Source: Gemmatimonadota bacterium
Lineage (GTDB): Bacteria > Gemmatimonadota > Gemmatimonadetes > Gemmatimonadales > GWC2-71-9
NCBI GenBank assembly: GCA_017889745.1
Contig: JAGGAG010000112.1
Span: 1 to 11,473 of the forward strand
Direction of reading: 5' to 3'
Length of the DNA: 11,473 bases
A program made the translations under genes and the position numbers. Below the pieces are notes generated by a model, which was given only the letters and a program-made list of their open reading frames with translations, was not told where the DNA came from and ran no database searches. Shown here in pieces: positions 1 to 6,617 of the stretch; position 1 is the stretch's first letter, and the number at the start of each line of letters is the position of its first letter.

Positions 1-1
1 A

Positions 2-316
2 CTTCCCGGTGGCTGGAGCAGCTCCTGGGCGGCGGGGGACGGCATCCTCACGATCGAGATGGCCACCACTCCGGCGGCGGGCGGCCTCACGGTCGATCGG
101 GTGCGGGTGGGTCCCGTGCTCCTGGACCTGGAGCTGCGTCGCCTCCGGTCGACGCTGCGGATTCGCCTGCGGCACCGGCAGGGACCGTCGGTGACGCTCT
201 GCCTCAGGCTGCCCGCGCCCGGACCCGGACTCGTCGAGGTGGACGGCGTGACCCTGCAGGGCAACCCCGTGCGCTTCACGTTCTCGGGCGAGCACGAAGT
301 CGTCGCCTACTATTGA
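2..316 (+). CDS. C-terminal fragment of an unidentified protein (possibly carbohydrate-active)
   Basis: The reading frame is open from base 2 to a TGA at 314-316 and encodes the last 104 residues of a protein that starts left of the window. The ATG at 59 is internal, because the frame runs open upstream of it with ordinary coding sequence. The fragment has short alternating hydrophobic and polar stretches typical of a beta-sandwich, and ends with a segment containing FSGEHEVVAYY. Similar endings occur in C-terminal beta domains of some glycoside hydrolases and glycogen-debranching-like proteins, but this is a weak resemblance and no catalytic motif lies in the visible part. There is no signal peptide or membrane segment in view. 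Function is left open. Confidence 0.6.
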   Translation, partial: LPGGWSSSWAAGDGILTIEMATTPAAGGLTVDRVRVGPVLLDLELRRLRSTLRIRLRHRQGPSVTLCLRLPAPGPGLVEVDGVTLQGNPVRFTFSGEHEVVAYY

Positions 317-339
317 GGCATGCGCGCCGCTCGTATTAT
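313..339 (+). promoter_or_regulatory. Candidate sigma-70-type promoter for the signalling operon
   Basis: TTGAGG at 313-318 and TATTAT at 334-339 match four and five of six consensus positions, with a 15-bp spacer that is shorter than ideal. The element lies in the 64-base gap between the upstream stop codon and the lipoprotein start at 381, so transcription would begin about 35 bases before that start. TATTAT is one of the few AT-rich hexamers in this part of the window. No experimental support; confidence is low. Confidence 0.3.
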
Positions 340-380
340 CCTCACACGAGCCGTGCCCCGGCCGAACCTCCACCCATGGC

Positions 381-779
381 ATGTCCATTTCCAGCTTCGC
401 ATCGCCCGGCCGGACCGGGCCGGCATCACTCCTCCTCCTCCTCGCCCTGCTGCAGGCCTGCACGATCGAGGACCGTACGCCGACCGGGAGCCGCAAGGAT
501 CAGGCGGAAATCCAGCGGCTGATCTATGCCTATCATCGGTCCGCCGCGGCGGACCCCTCCGGCGATCCGAGCCCCGGCGAGATGCGTGTAGTGCGTGTCG
601 ACCTGCGACAGGAAGGCGACCTCGCGGCGGCGTGGGTGACGGCGCGCCTTCCCGGGCCCGGGGACGGTGAGGTACTGGAGCACTTCGTCCTCCGCCGGAG
701 TGGCCAGGAGTGGCGCGTCGTGAATGTCGGCGTCGCCTCGGTGCGGACACCCGCGGGGCCGCGGCGCAGGTCACCGTGA
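381..779 (+). CDS. Small predicted lipoprotein, unknown function
   Basis: This 132-residue protein begins with a hydrophobic signal segment (residues 15-26, five consecutive leucines) ending in a lipobox-like LQAC, with Cys27 as the likely lipidated residue. Glutamine at -2 is unusual for a lipobox. The mature part has a helix-like start (EIQRLIYAYHRS) followed by strand-like segments (AAAWVTARL, VLEHFVLRR, EWRVVNVGVA), a pattern that could fit a small NTF2-like fold, although no family can be assigned. The ATG at 381 has no clear Shine-Dalgarno, and no other in-frame start keeps the signal segment. The stop codon at 777-779 overlaps the GTG start of the following kinase (GTGA), so the two are probably translationally coupled. 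It may be an envelope component of the signalling unit; that is inference. Confidence 0.65.
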   Translation: MSISSFASPGRTGPASLLLLLALLQACTIEDRTPTGSRKDQAEIQRLIYAYHRSAAADPSGDPSPGEMRVVRVDLRQEGDLAAAWVTARLPGPGDGEVLEHFVLRRSGQEWRVVNVGVASVRTPAGPRRRSP

Positions 780-2311
780 GCGGATCGCCGGCCGATGCCC
801 TCTCCGGTCGCGGGCTCGCCATCGTCGGCGCCGTGGCCCAGCGGCTCAACTCCGGTGCACCGCAGGAAGCAACGGTCGCGTCCGTCGCGGAAACGCTGCG
901 CACCCAGCTGCCCGCCGAGGCCGTTGCCCTGTGGGTGCACGAGCCGAACGCGACGACGTTCGTGCGCATCGGCAGCGGCGGGGGCATGGGCGGCGGGGCG
1001 CGGGTGCCCCGGCTCGACCAGCTGCCGGCGATGGCCCCCGGCGCGGAGCGCCTGGCCCTGGTGCACGACAGCGAGACGCTGGGCGTGCTCGAGGTGCATG
1101 GGGCCGCGCCCGAGGCCGGCGTCGTGCTGCGCGTCGTGGCGCACGTGCTGTCGCCGTTCCTGGCGGCGGTCGAGCTGTCGGAAGACCTGGCCTACGAGGT
1201 CGCGTCGCAGTCTCGCGAGATCGAGGAGCAGCGGCGCTTCACCTCGCTCGTCATCGACAGCCTGCCGATCGGCTTGTACGTGGTGGATCGCGACTATCGC
1301 ATCCAGGTGTGGAACCGGAAGCGCGAGACCGGCGCGCAGGGCATCCCCCGCACCGAGACGGTGGGTCGCCGCCTCTTCGAGGTGCTGACCCGGCAGCCGC
1401 CCGCGGAGCTCAAGGCGGAATTCGACCGGGTCTTCGAGACGGGAGCCATCGAGCAGGTGGAACTCGAGGTGCCGCAGGGCGGCGAGATACGGTACTTCCG
1501 CACGACCAAGATCCCGATGCGACTCGACGGCGAAGGCATCACCCACGTCATCACCATCGGCGAAGACGTGACGGAGTGGCGCGCGATCCAGGTGCAGATC
1601 ATGCAGAGCGAGAAGCTCGCCGCCATCGGGCAGCTCGCCGCCGGCATCATGCACGAGGTCAACAATCCGCTCGCCACCATCGGGGCGTGCGTGGCCGCGA
1701 TGGATGGGCGCATCGCCGAACTCGGGGCCCAGCAGGCCATTCCGCTCCAGGAGTATCTCGAGATCATCGAGAAGGAAGTGCACCGGTGCACGAGCATCGT
1801 GGACGGATTGCTCGACTTCAGCCGCCCCAAGGGGAAGCGGAAGGCGTCCGTGTCGATCAACACCGTGGTGGAAGACGCGCTCTTCCTGTTCAAGCACCAT
1901 GAGCGGTACAAGCAGTACGTGGTGCAGACCTCCCTCACCGAGGGACTGCCGGCCGTGCACGGGAACGCGGAGCAGCTGATCCAGATGCTCATGGCGCTCA
2001 TGCTCAACGCGCTGGACGCGATGGAGCCGGGCGGCCGGCTGACGCTCCGCACCGCGCCCACCCGCTGGCGGTCGGACGAGGTGGTGGTGGAAGTCGAGGA
2101 CACCGGGCAGGGGATTCCCTCGTCGGTGCGGCCCAGGATCTTCGAGCCGTTCTTCACCACCAAGCCGACGGGGCGCGGCACCGGTCTCGGGCTCTCCATC
2201 TGCTACGGCATCGTGGAGGAGCATCGCGGGCGGATCGAGGTGGACAGCCACCCCGGCGGCGGCAGCGTCTTCCGCGTCTTCCTGCCCACGGCAGCGGGCG
2301 CCGACGGATGA
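776..2311 (+). CDS. Soluble GAF-PAS sensor histidine kinase (NtrB-like)
   Basis: Predicted cytoplasmic histidine kinase of 511 residues with no membrane segment. Domains in order: GAF-like sensor (about 10-135), a helical linker (about 135-155), PAS (about 157-270, with the FTSLVIDSLPIGLYVVD entry), dimerisation/phosphoacceptor domain with His293 in GIMHEVNNPL, and an HATPase_c domain with N box Asn411 (NALDAMEPGG), G1 box DTGQG (442-446), F box IFEPFFTTK and G2 box RGTGLGL (467-472). All catalytic motifs are present. The GTG at 776 is preferred over the ATG at 710 because it overlaps the lipoprotein stop (GTGA), has CAGG five bases upstream, and avoids a 22-residue low-complexity extension. 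The gene end overlaps the regulator start (ATGA at 2308-2311). The HEVNNPL phosphoacceptor type usually serves NtrC-like regulators, yet the neighbour is OmpR-type, which is unusual. The GAF and PAS ligands cannot be read from the sequence. Confidence 0.9.
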   Translation: MSGSPADALSGRGLAIVGAVAQRLNSGAPQEATVASVAETLRTQLPAEAVALWVHEPNATTFVRIGSGGGMGGGARVPRLDQLPAMAPGAERLALVHDSETLGVLEVHGAAPEAGVVLRVVAHVLSPFLAAVELSEDLAYEVASQSREIEEQRRFTSLVIDSLPIGLYVVDRDYRIQVWNRKRETGAQGIPRTETVGRRLFEVLTRQPPAELKAEFDRVFETGAIEQVELEVPQGGEIRYFRTTKIPMRLDGEGITHVITIGEDVTEWRAIQVQIMQSEKLAAIGQLAAGIMHEVNNPLATIGACVAAMDGRIAELGAQQAIPLQEYLEIIEKEVHRCTSIVDGLLDFSRPKGKRKASVSINTVVEDALFLFKHHERYKQYVVQTSLTEGLPAVHGNAEQLIQMLMALMLNALDAMEPGGRLTLRTAPTRWRSDEVVVEVEDTGQGIPSSVRPRIFEPFFTTKPTGRGTGLGLSICYGIVEEHRGRIEVDSHPGGGSVFRVFLPTAAGADG

Positions 2312-2976
2312 AGATCCTGGCCATCGAGGACGACCGGACGGTCGGGCAGTACGTGAAACGCGGACTCGAAGAGCAGCGCTTTCACGTCGACCTCGCCGCC
2401 GACGGCCTGGAAGGCCTGCGGCTCGCGTCGGGCGGCCAGTACGACCTCATCATCCTCGACCTCCGCCTGCCGGAGATGTCGGGCCTCGAGGTGCTGCGCA
2501 ACCTCCGGGACCGCGGGCTCACGGTCCCGATCCTCGTGCTGACAGCCCAGGACACGGTGGACTTCAAGGTGCAGGCGCTGCGTACCGGCGCCGACGACTA
2601 CGTCACCAAGCCGTTCTCCTTCGAGGAGCTGCTGGCGCGGGTGGAAGCGCTCGGGCGGCGCCCGCAGCAGCTGCGGAGCCCGGTGCTGCGCGTGCTCGAC
2701 CTCGAGCTCGACACGGCGACGCACGAGGCGCGCCGCGGCACGGAGCCGATCGAGTTGACGCCGAAGGAATACACGGTGCTGGAGTACCTGATGCGCCACA
2801 CCGGCCGCGTCATGTCCCGCACGCTCATCACCGAGTACGCCTGGGACTATCACTTCGATCCCGGCACCAACATCGTGGACGTCGTGATCAACCGGCTGCG
2901 CAAGAAGATCGATTCCGGGCATGCCCGGAAGCTCATCCACACCGTGCGCGGGGTGGGCTATACGGTGAAGGGCTGA
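2308..2976 (+). CDS. OmpR/PhoB-family response regulator (DNA-binding)
   Basis: A 222-residue two-domain regulator. The receiver domain (1-115) has the acidic pocket Asp8/Asp9, phosphoacceptor Asp51 in LIILDLRLP, Thr79 and Lys101, all the residues needed for phosphorylation-driven switching. A winged-helix DNA-binding domain follows (about 125-222) with the typical ELTPKEYTVLEYL entry, the recognition-helix region around VDVVINRLRKKI and the wing ending in TVRGVGYTVKG. Length and layout are normal for the family. The ATG overlaps the upstream kinase stop by four bases, and the downstream kinase starts one base after its stop, so it sits between two potential phosphodonors. The family typically binds tandem direct repeats with about 10-11 bp spacing; such repeats lie 1.5 kb downstream at 4477-4509, before tonB. 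Identity as a specific regulator such as PhoB or CusR cannot be settled. Confidence 0.95.
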   Translation: MKILAIEDDRTVGQYVKRGLEEQRFHVDLAADGLEGLRLASGGQYDLIILDLRLPEMSGLEVLRNLRDRGLTVPILVLTAQDTVDFKVQALRTGADDYVTKPFSFEELLARVEALGRRPQQLRSPVLRVLDLELDTATHEARRGTEPIELTPKEYTVLEYLMRHTGRVMSRTLITEYAWDYHFDPGTNIVDVVINRLRKKIDSGHARKLIHTVRGVGYTVKG

Positions 2977-2977
2977 G

Positions 2978-4441
2978 ATGAGCAGCATCCGCTCGCGGCT
3001 GGCCACGGGCTACGCGGTGACCCTGCTGCTCACCCTTGGCGGGTTCTGCGCGGCGGTCTACTACGAGTTGCGCAAGCCGAGCATCTCGGGGCTGGACGCG
3101 CAGCTGGCGGGTGAGCGGGACCTTGCGGTGCAGTACCTCAGCGAGTCACACCGGGTCCTCGGCCGCCTCGTGCCGCCCGGCGGGTCGCCCGCGCTGGCGC
3201 CGGGCGTTGCGGCCGGGTTCCAGGGACTGCGCGACTACCTGCTGGTGGTCGATACCTCCGGGAGCATCCTCTACACCTCGGACTCGCTCGCGGCGCTGCC
3301 GTTCGTGGACCTCCAGGCCCTGAGTGCCCACCTGTCGCCGCCGCCCGCCATGAGCCGGTCGGTTTCGCTGCGGCTCCAGTCGGGCCGCGAGGTGCGCGCG
3401 ATCGCCTCGCCGCTGGCGACGGCGGGGGCGCCGATCAGTGCCATCCTGGTCGCCGCCCCGGTGGACCGCAGCGCGCCCGACGCGACGGTCTTTCTCCGTT
3501 CCATGCTGCTGGTGGCACCGCTGGTGCTGGTGGCCTCGGCGTTCGCCGGCTACTGGCTCTCCGCGAACGCCCTGCGGCCGGTCCAGGGCATCATCGACGA
3601 GCTCGCGGCCATTACCGACGGACGCAGCCTCCACCGCCGCCTGGAGGTGCCGCTCGCCGGCGACGAGGTTTCGCGCCTGGCACAGACGCTCAACGGCATG
3701 CTCGCCAGACTCGAGCAGAGCTTCTCGAGCCTCCGCCGGTTTACGGCGGATGCGAGTCATGAGCTCAAGACGCCACTGATGGTGCTGCGCGCCGGGGTCG
3801 AGCGCTCCCTGACGGATCCCCGCACGCCCACCGAGGTCATGGCGTCGCTCGACGAAACGCTGGGCGAGATCAATCGCATGACCGAACTGGTGGAGGGCCT
3901 GCTGACGCTGGCGCGGGCGGACGAAGGGCGGGCCCCGCTGCCGGTGGAACGCACCGACCTGCGCGACCTGGTGGCCGAGGCTTCGGAGACGGCGGGCATG
4001 CTGGCGGAGTCCGGGCGGGTCCAGGTGGCCACCGTGATGCCTGATGCCCCGGTCTGGGCCATGGTGGACCGGCGGCGCATCCGGGAGATGCTGCTCAACC
4101 TGGTCACGAACGCCATCAAGTACACACCGGACGAAGGCAAGGTGGAACTCTCGCTGGTGGAGCGGAGCGACGGGGCGGTCATCGTCGTGCGCGACACGGG
4201 GATCGGCATCGCGTCCAACGACCTGCCCCACATCTTCGAGCGCTTCTGGCGGGCGGACATCGCGCGGTCTCGCACCGGGGAACGCCCGGGCAGCGGGCTC
4301 GGCCTCGCGATCACGAAATGGATTGCGGAAGCGCACGGCGGGTCGATTTCCGCGTCGAGCCGGCTGGGGCGGGGAACGACACTGACGGTGGTACTGCCGC
4401 TGGCGGATGCCCAATCCGGACCACCGGCTAGAGTGTCGTGA
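2978..4441 (+). CDS. Membrane sensor histidine kinase (EnvZ/BaeS-like, HAMP)
   Basis: A 487-residue transmembrane kinase and the usual partner type for an OmpR regulator. It has TM1 at about 10-29, a periplasmic sensor of about 140 residues (30-171) with strands around YLLVVDTSGSILYTS that suggest a small PAS/dCACHE-like fold, TM2 at about 172-193, and a HAMP linker (about 194-247). The HisKA domain carries His261 in ADASHELKTPL. HATPase_c follows with N box Asn378 (NLVTNAIKYTP), G1 DTGIG (406-410), F box IFERFWR and G2 GSGLGL (438-443). All catalytic motifs are intact. The ATG follows the regulator TGA after one base, which implies co-translation. The stop codon lies inside an 8-bp inverted repeat at 4431-4452. 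The stimulus cannot be inferred from the sequence. Confidence 0.93.
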   Translation: MSSIRSRLATGYAVTLLLTLGGFCAAVYYELRKPSISGLDAQLAGERDLAVQYLSESHRVLGRLVPPGGSPALAPGVAAGFQGLRDYLLVVDTSGSILYTSDSLAALPFVDLQALSAHLSPPPAMSRSVSLRLQSGREVRAIASPLATAGAPISAILVAAPVDRSAPDATVFLRSMLLVAPLVLVASAFAGYWLSANALRPVQGIIDELAAITDGRSLHRRLEVPLAGDEVSRLAQTLNGMLARLEQSFSSLRRFTADASHELKTPLMVLRAGVERSLTDPRTPTEVMASLDETLGEINRMTELVEGLLTLARADEGRAPLPVERTDLRDLVAEASETAGMLAESGRVQVATVMPDAPVWAMVDRRRIREMLLNLVTNAIKYTPDEGKVELSLVERSDGAVIVVRDTGIGIASNDLPHIFERFWRADIARSRTGERPGSGLGLAITKWIAEAHGGSISASSRLGRGTTLTVVLPLADAQSGPPARVS

Positions 4442-4452
4442 CAGCGACACTC
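4431..4452 (+). other. 8-bp inverted repeat spanning the kinase stop codon
   Basis: GAGTGTCG at 4431-4438 and CGACACTC at 4445-4452 are perfect reverse complements separated by the 6-base loop TGACAG, which contains the kinase TGA. No T-run follows, so a classical intrinsic terminator is not supported. It could be a weak terminator, an mRNA-stabilising 3' hairpin or a protein-binding site. Confidence 0.45.
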
Positions 4453-4476
4453 CATGTCGCAGGAACCTCTTCCGAC

Positions 4477-4509
4477 CTGTAATTCGGTCGTCACCAATTT
4501 GTAATCTCG
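4477..4509 (+). promoter_or_regulatory. Three 11-bp direct repeats, candidate OmpR/PhoB-type binding site
   Basis: CTGTAATTCGG (4477-4487), TCGTCACCAAT (4488-4498) and TTGTAATCTCG (4499-4509) follow one another at exact 11-bp spacing. All share G-T at positions 3-4 and A at 6; the outer two share TGTAAT at 22-bp distance. This spacing and the GTnA core resemble the E. coli PhoB box (CTGTCAT-type repeats every 11 bp) and fit binding by tandem winged-helix dimers on one DNA face. The site lies 75 bases before the tonB start and shortly after the operon encoding an OmpR/PhoB-type regulator. Binding by that regulator is inference. Confidence 0.5.
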
Positions 4510-4537
4510 CACGAAACCCGAAGCCATTTCCGACCGG

Positions 4538-4543
4538 TATCCT
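4538..4543 (+). promoter_or_regulatory. Possible -10 element of the tonB operon promoter
   Basis: TATCCT matches TATAAT at four of six positions and lies 47 bases before the tonB start. No recognisable -35 hexamer sits 16-18 bp upstream, which would fit an activator-dependent promoter, with the direct repeats ending 28 bp upstream of this hexamer. This is a weak call based on position and composition only. Confidence 0.2.
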
Positions 4544-4584
4544 CCTGCGCACTCGTTGACCAACCTTGTTCGAGGAGGGCGGTA

Positions 4585-5289
4585 GTGTTCGAGAACCTGA
4601 TCGAGTCGTCCAACAAGGGCTCGAAGTCGTTGGGTCAGTCGATCCTCTCGCTGATCATCCACGGCGTCGTCATCTTCGCGGCCATCGAGGCCACGAAGGG
4701 GGCAGCTGAGGAGATCAAGCAGCGGGTCATCGACACGACCCTCGTCTTCCTGAAGCCGCCGGAGCCAACCCCGCCGCCGCCGCCCCCGCCGCCGCAGGAC
4801 GTGGTGGTGTCGGCGAATCCGCCGCCGAAGGGATTCCAGACGGTGGTGCCGCCGGACATTATCCCGAAGGACATTCCGCCGGTCGACCTGAACGCGAAGC
4901 CCTTCGATCCGAAGGATTTCTCGGGCAAGGGCGTCGAGGGCGGCATTTCCGCGGGCATCGAGGGGGGCACGGGACCGGTGGAACTGGGGCAGGTCTTCCT
5001 GACGTCCCAGCTCGACGATCCAGCGCAGCGTATCTCCGGCCCGCCGCCGCGGTACCCGCCCGTGATGGCCAGCGCCGGCATCGCCGGGTCCGTGGACCTG
5101 CAGTTCATCATCGACACCACGGGGCACGTCGAACCGGGGTCGCTCAAGGTCCTGGCGAAGACCCACGACGCGTTCGTCGAGCCGGCGAAGGAAGCGATTC
5201 AGAAGAGCATCTACAAGCCGGCCCGTTACAAGGGTGAGCCGGTGCGGCAGCAGGTGCAGCAGCGGGTGTCGTTCACGACCCCGAACTGA
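4585..5289 (+). CDS. tonB: TonB energy-transducing protein
   Basis: This 234-residue protein carries proton-motive energy from the ExbB-ExbD motor to outer-membrane TonB-dependent receptors. A short cytoplasmic N-terminus precedes one membrane segment (about 18-35) containing Ser22-x3-His26, the same SxxxH arrangement as Ser16/His20 of E. coli TonB needed for coupling to ExbB/ExbD. A proline-rich periplasmic spacer follows (about 58-108, including eight consecutive prolines), then a region with repeated glycines (114-131), then a TonB_C domain (about 153-231) with RYPP at its start and a DTTGHVEPGSLKVL strand-turn-strand. The GTG start is supported by a strong Shine-Dalgarno, GAGGAGGG at 4572-4579. 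It leads the tonB-exbB-exbD-exbD operon. Candidate regulator-binding repeats lie upstream. Confidence 0.93.
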   Translation: MFENLIESSNKGSKSLGQSILSLIIHGVVIFAAIEATKGAAEEIKQRVIDTTLVFLKPPEPTPPPPPPPPQDVVVSANPPPKGFQTVVPPDIIPKDIPPVDLNAKPFDPKDFSGKGVEGGISAGIEGGTGPVELGQVFLTSQLDDPAQRISGPPPRYPPVMASAGIAGSVDLQFIIDTTGHVEPGSLKVLAKTHDAFVEPAKEAIQKSIYKPARYKGEPVRQQVQQRVSFTTPN

Positions 5290-5299
5290 TTCTTGATTA

Positions 5300-5326
5300 C
5301 CGCGCGGCGCGCGCATGCCGCCGCGG
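5300..5326 (+). other. GC-rich hairpin in the tonB-exbB spacer
   Basis: Bases 5300-5308 pair with 5317-5326 in a nine-bp all-GC stem with a single bulged C at 5321 and an eight-base loop (5309-5316). It starts 11 bases after the tonB stop. No T-run follows, so full termination is unlikely; partial attenuation or protection of the tonB mRNA 3' end would both fit. The structure was derived by hand pairing only. Confidence 0.35.
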
Positions 5327-5334
5327 CGAAGCCA

Positions 5335-5347
5335 TTCAACCGTTGAA
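5335..5347. promoter_or_regulatory. Palindrome TTCAAC-C-GTTGAA just before the exbB ribosome site
   Basis: Perfect 6-bp arms around a central C, ending two bases before the GAGGAG ribosome-binding site of exbB (5350-5355). As RNA it could form only a five-bp stem with a three-base loop. As DNA it could be a dimer-binding operator. Its role is unknown and it may be chance. Confidence 0.25.
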
Positions 5348-5362
5348 CCGAGGAGTTACACG

Positions 5363-6112
5363 ATGGGTGTAGATCTGCTGCATCTCTGGGCCCAGATGGG
5401 CACCTTTGCAAAGGGCATCGTCGTCATCATGGCCCTGATGTCGATCTTCTCGCTGACGATCATGATTACGAAGTTGATCCAGATCAAGAAGAGCGAAGCG
5501 GCGACGCGGAAGTTCGCCCCGACGTTCTCGCGCGCCATCCAGGAGGAGAACCTCGACCAGGCCATCGCCCTCTCCGAGAAGAACCGGGCCGGCCACCTGT
5601 CGCGCGTCGTCGGTGGTGCGCTGGGTGAGGTGAAGCCGTTGATCCGCGACCGGGCCACGATCACCGCCGCGGACATCAACTCGGCCGAGCGCGCCGTGGA
5701 GCGCCAGATGCTGATCACCCTGTCCGAGTTCAAGCGCGGCCTGCCCGTGCTCGCCACCGTCGGCGCCACCGCGCCGTTCGTCGGCCTCCTCGGCACCACG
5801 ATGGGTATCGTGAACGCATTCACCGGCATGGCGCAGCAGGGCGCGTCGGGCGGCCTGGCGGGGATCTCGGCCGGTATCGCCGAGGCCCTGATCACCACCG
5901 CCTTCGGCCTCATGGTCGCGATCCCGGCGGTGTGGGCATACAACTACTTCACGACCAAGATCGAGAATCTCACGGTCGAGATGACGTACGGCTCGAAGGA
6001 ACTCATCGACTACCTCATCAAGAGCGTCGGCAGCGAGTTCGGCCGTTCCATCTTCACCAAGGAGTTCCAGGCCCAGAAGGCGGTCACCGGCGCCGGGCAG
6101 ATCAGCGGCTGA
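5363..6112 (+). CDS. exbB: ExbB proton channel protein (MotA/TolQ/ExbB family)
   Basis: A 249-residue inner-membrane protein that forms the pentameric channel of the TonB motor. Three membrane segments are visible: about 16-38 (GIVVIMALMSIFSLTIMI), about 127-150 (LPVLATVGATAPFVGLLGT) and about 168-193 (ISAGIAEALITTAFGLMVAI), with a large cytoplasmic loop between the first two. The ATAPFVGLLGT and EALITTAFGL motifs, including the polar threonines that line the proton path, are the family signature. The ATG at 5363 is chosen because GAGGAG lies seven bases upstream; the in-frame ATG at 5315 would add 16 residues rich in Arg and Ser with no ribosome site. TolQ is the alternative identity, but the adjacent tonB favours ExbB. 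The gap to the first exbD is 42 bases. Confidence 0.94.
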   Translation: MGVDLLHLWAQMGTFAKGIVVIMALMSIFSLTIMITKLIQIKKSEAATRKFAPTFSRAIQEENLDQAIALSEKNRAGHLSRVVGGALGEVKPLIRDRATITAADINSAERAVERQMLITLSEFKRGLPVLATVGATAPFVGLLGTTMGIVNAFTGMAQQGASGGLAGISAGIAEALITTAFGLMVAIPAVWAYNYFTTKIENLTVEMTYGSKELIDYLIKSVGSEFGRSIFTKEFQAQKAVTGAGQISG

Positions 6113-6154
6113 ACGCACTGATCTTCCCTCACACGCACGGAAAGGCACACCACC

Positions 6155-6616
6155 ATGGGCATGTCGGTCGGAACAGCCGGGCAGTCGCAGGTCAAGTCGG
6201 AACCCAACGTGGTGCCGATGATCGACGTGATGCTCGTGCTGCTGATCATCTTCATGATCGTGACGCCGCTCATCTCCGCCGGCTTCAAGGCGACGTTGCC
6301 GAAGGGCGCCAACCTCGACCCGGATCCAGAGGGCGAGAACGAGGTGATCCTGGGCATCGATGAGTCGGGCAACTACTACATCGATGGGCGCGGGGTGGCG
6401 AAGGGCGCGCTCGAGGATCAGCTGAAGGCGAAGTACACGAACCGCGAGAAGGACAAGATCCTGTACCTGAAGGCCGACAACCAGCTGCAGTACGGGTCGG
6501 TGCAGGAGGCCATCGAGATTGCGCGGACCGCGGGCGTGCGGGTCATCGCCGCCGTGACGGACCGGCAGGGCGGGCTCTTCGCCGAGGACGCGGCGAAGAA
6601 GAAGGAGGGCAAGTAG
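6155..6616 (+). CDS. exbD: ExbD stator-like protein, first copy
   Basis: A 153-residue ExbD/TolR-family protein with a short cytoplasmic N-terminus, one membrane helix (about 22-41) carrying the essential proton-binding Asp24 in PNVVPMIDVMLVLL, and a periplasmic domain (about 45-145). The latter includes GNYYIDGRGVAKGALEDQL and LYLKADNQLQYGSVQEAI, the typical peptidoglycan/TonB-interacting fold. GGAAAGG at 6139-6145 serves as ribosome site. The basic, lysine-rich tail (AAKKKEGK) is also the ribosome-binding region of the next gene. Start and membrane motif closely match the following exbD, which indicates duplication. It works with ExbB to transduce proton flow to TonB. Confidence 0.94.
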   Translation: MGMSVGTAGQSQVKSEPNVVPMIDVMLVLLIIFMIVTPLISAGFKATLPKGANLDPDPEGENEVILGIDESGNYYIDGRGVAKGALEDQLKAKYTNREKDKILYLKADNQLQYGSVQEAIEIARTAGVRVIAAVTDRQGGLFAEDAAKKKEGK

Positions 6617-6617
6617 C

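Noticed and set aside
710..775. Longer start (ATG at 710) for the GAF-PAS kinase
   Set aside because: It would overlap the lipoprotein gene by 70 bases and add an Arg/Ala-rich extension without domain content; the GTGA overlap at 776 is the better start.
533..2251. 572-codon open frame on the reverse strand opposite the GAF-PAS kinase
   Set aside because: Antisense shadow: the forward frame has full kinase motifs, while the reverse product is His/Arg/Asp-rich with no recognisable domain, as expected from GC-rich codon mirroring.
4556..4561. TTGACC as a -35 box for tonB
   Set aside because: A matching -10 would fall at or past the ribosome site and start codon at 4585, leaving no leader.
3757..5316. 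519-codon reverse frame across the kinase end and tonB
   Set aside because: It spans two well-supported forward genes and their intergenic region, with Arg/Ser-rich composition and no motif.
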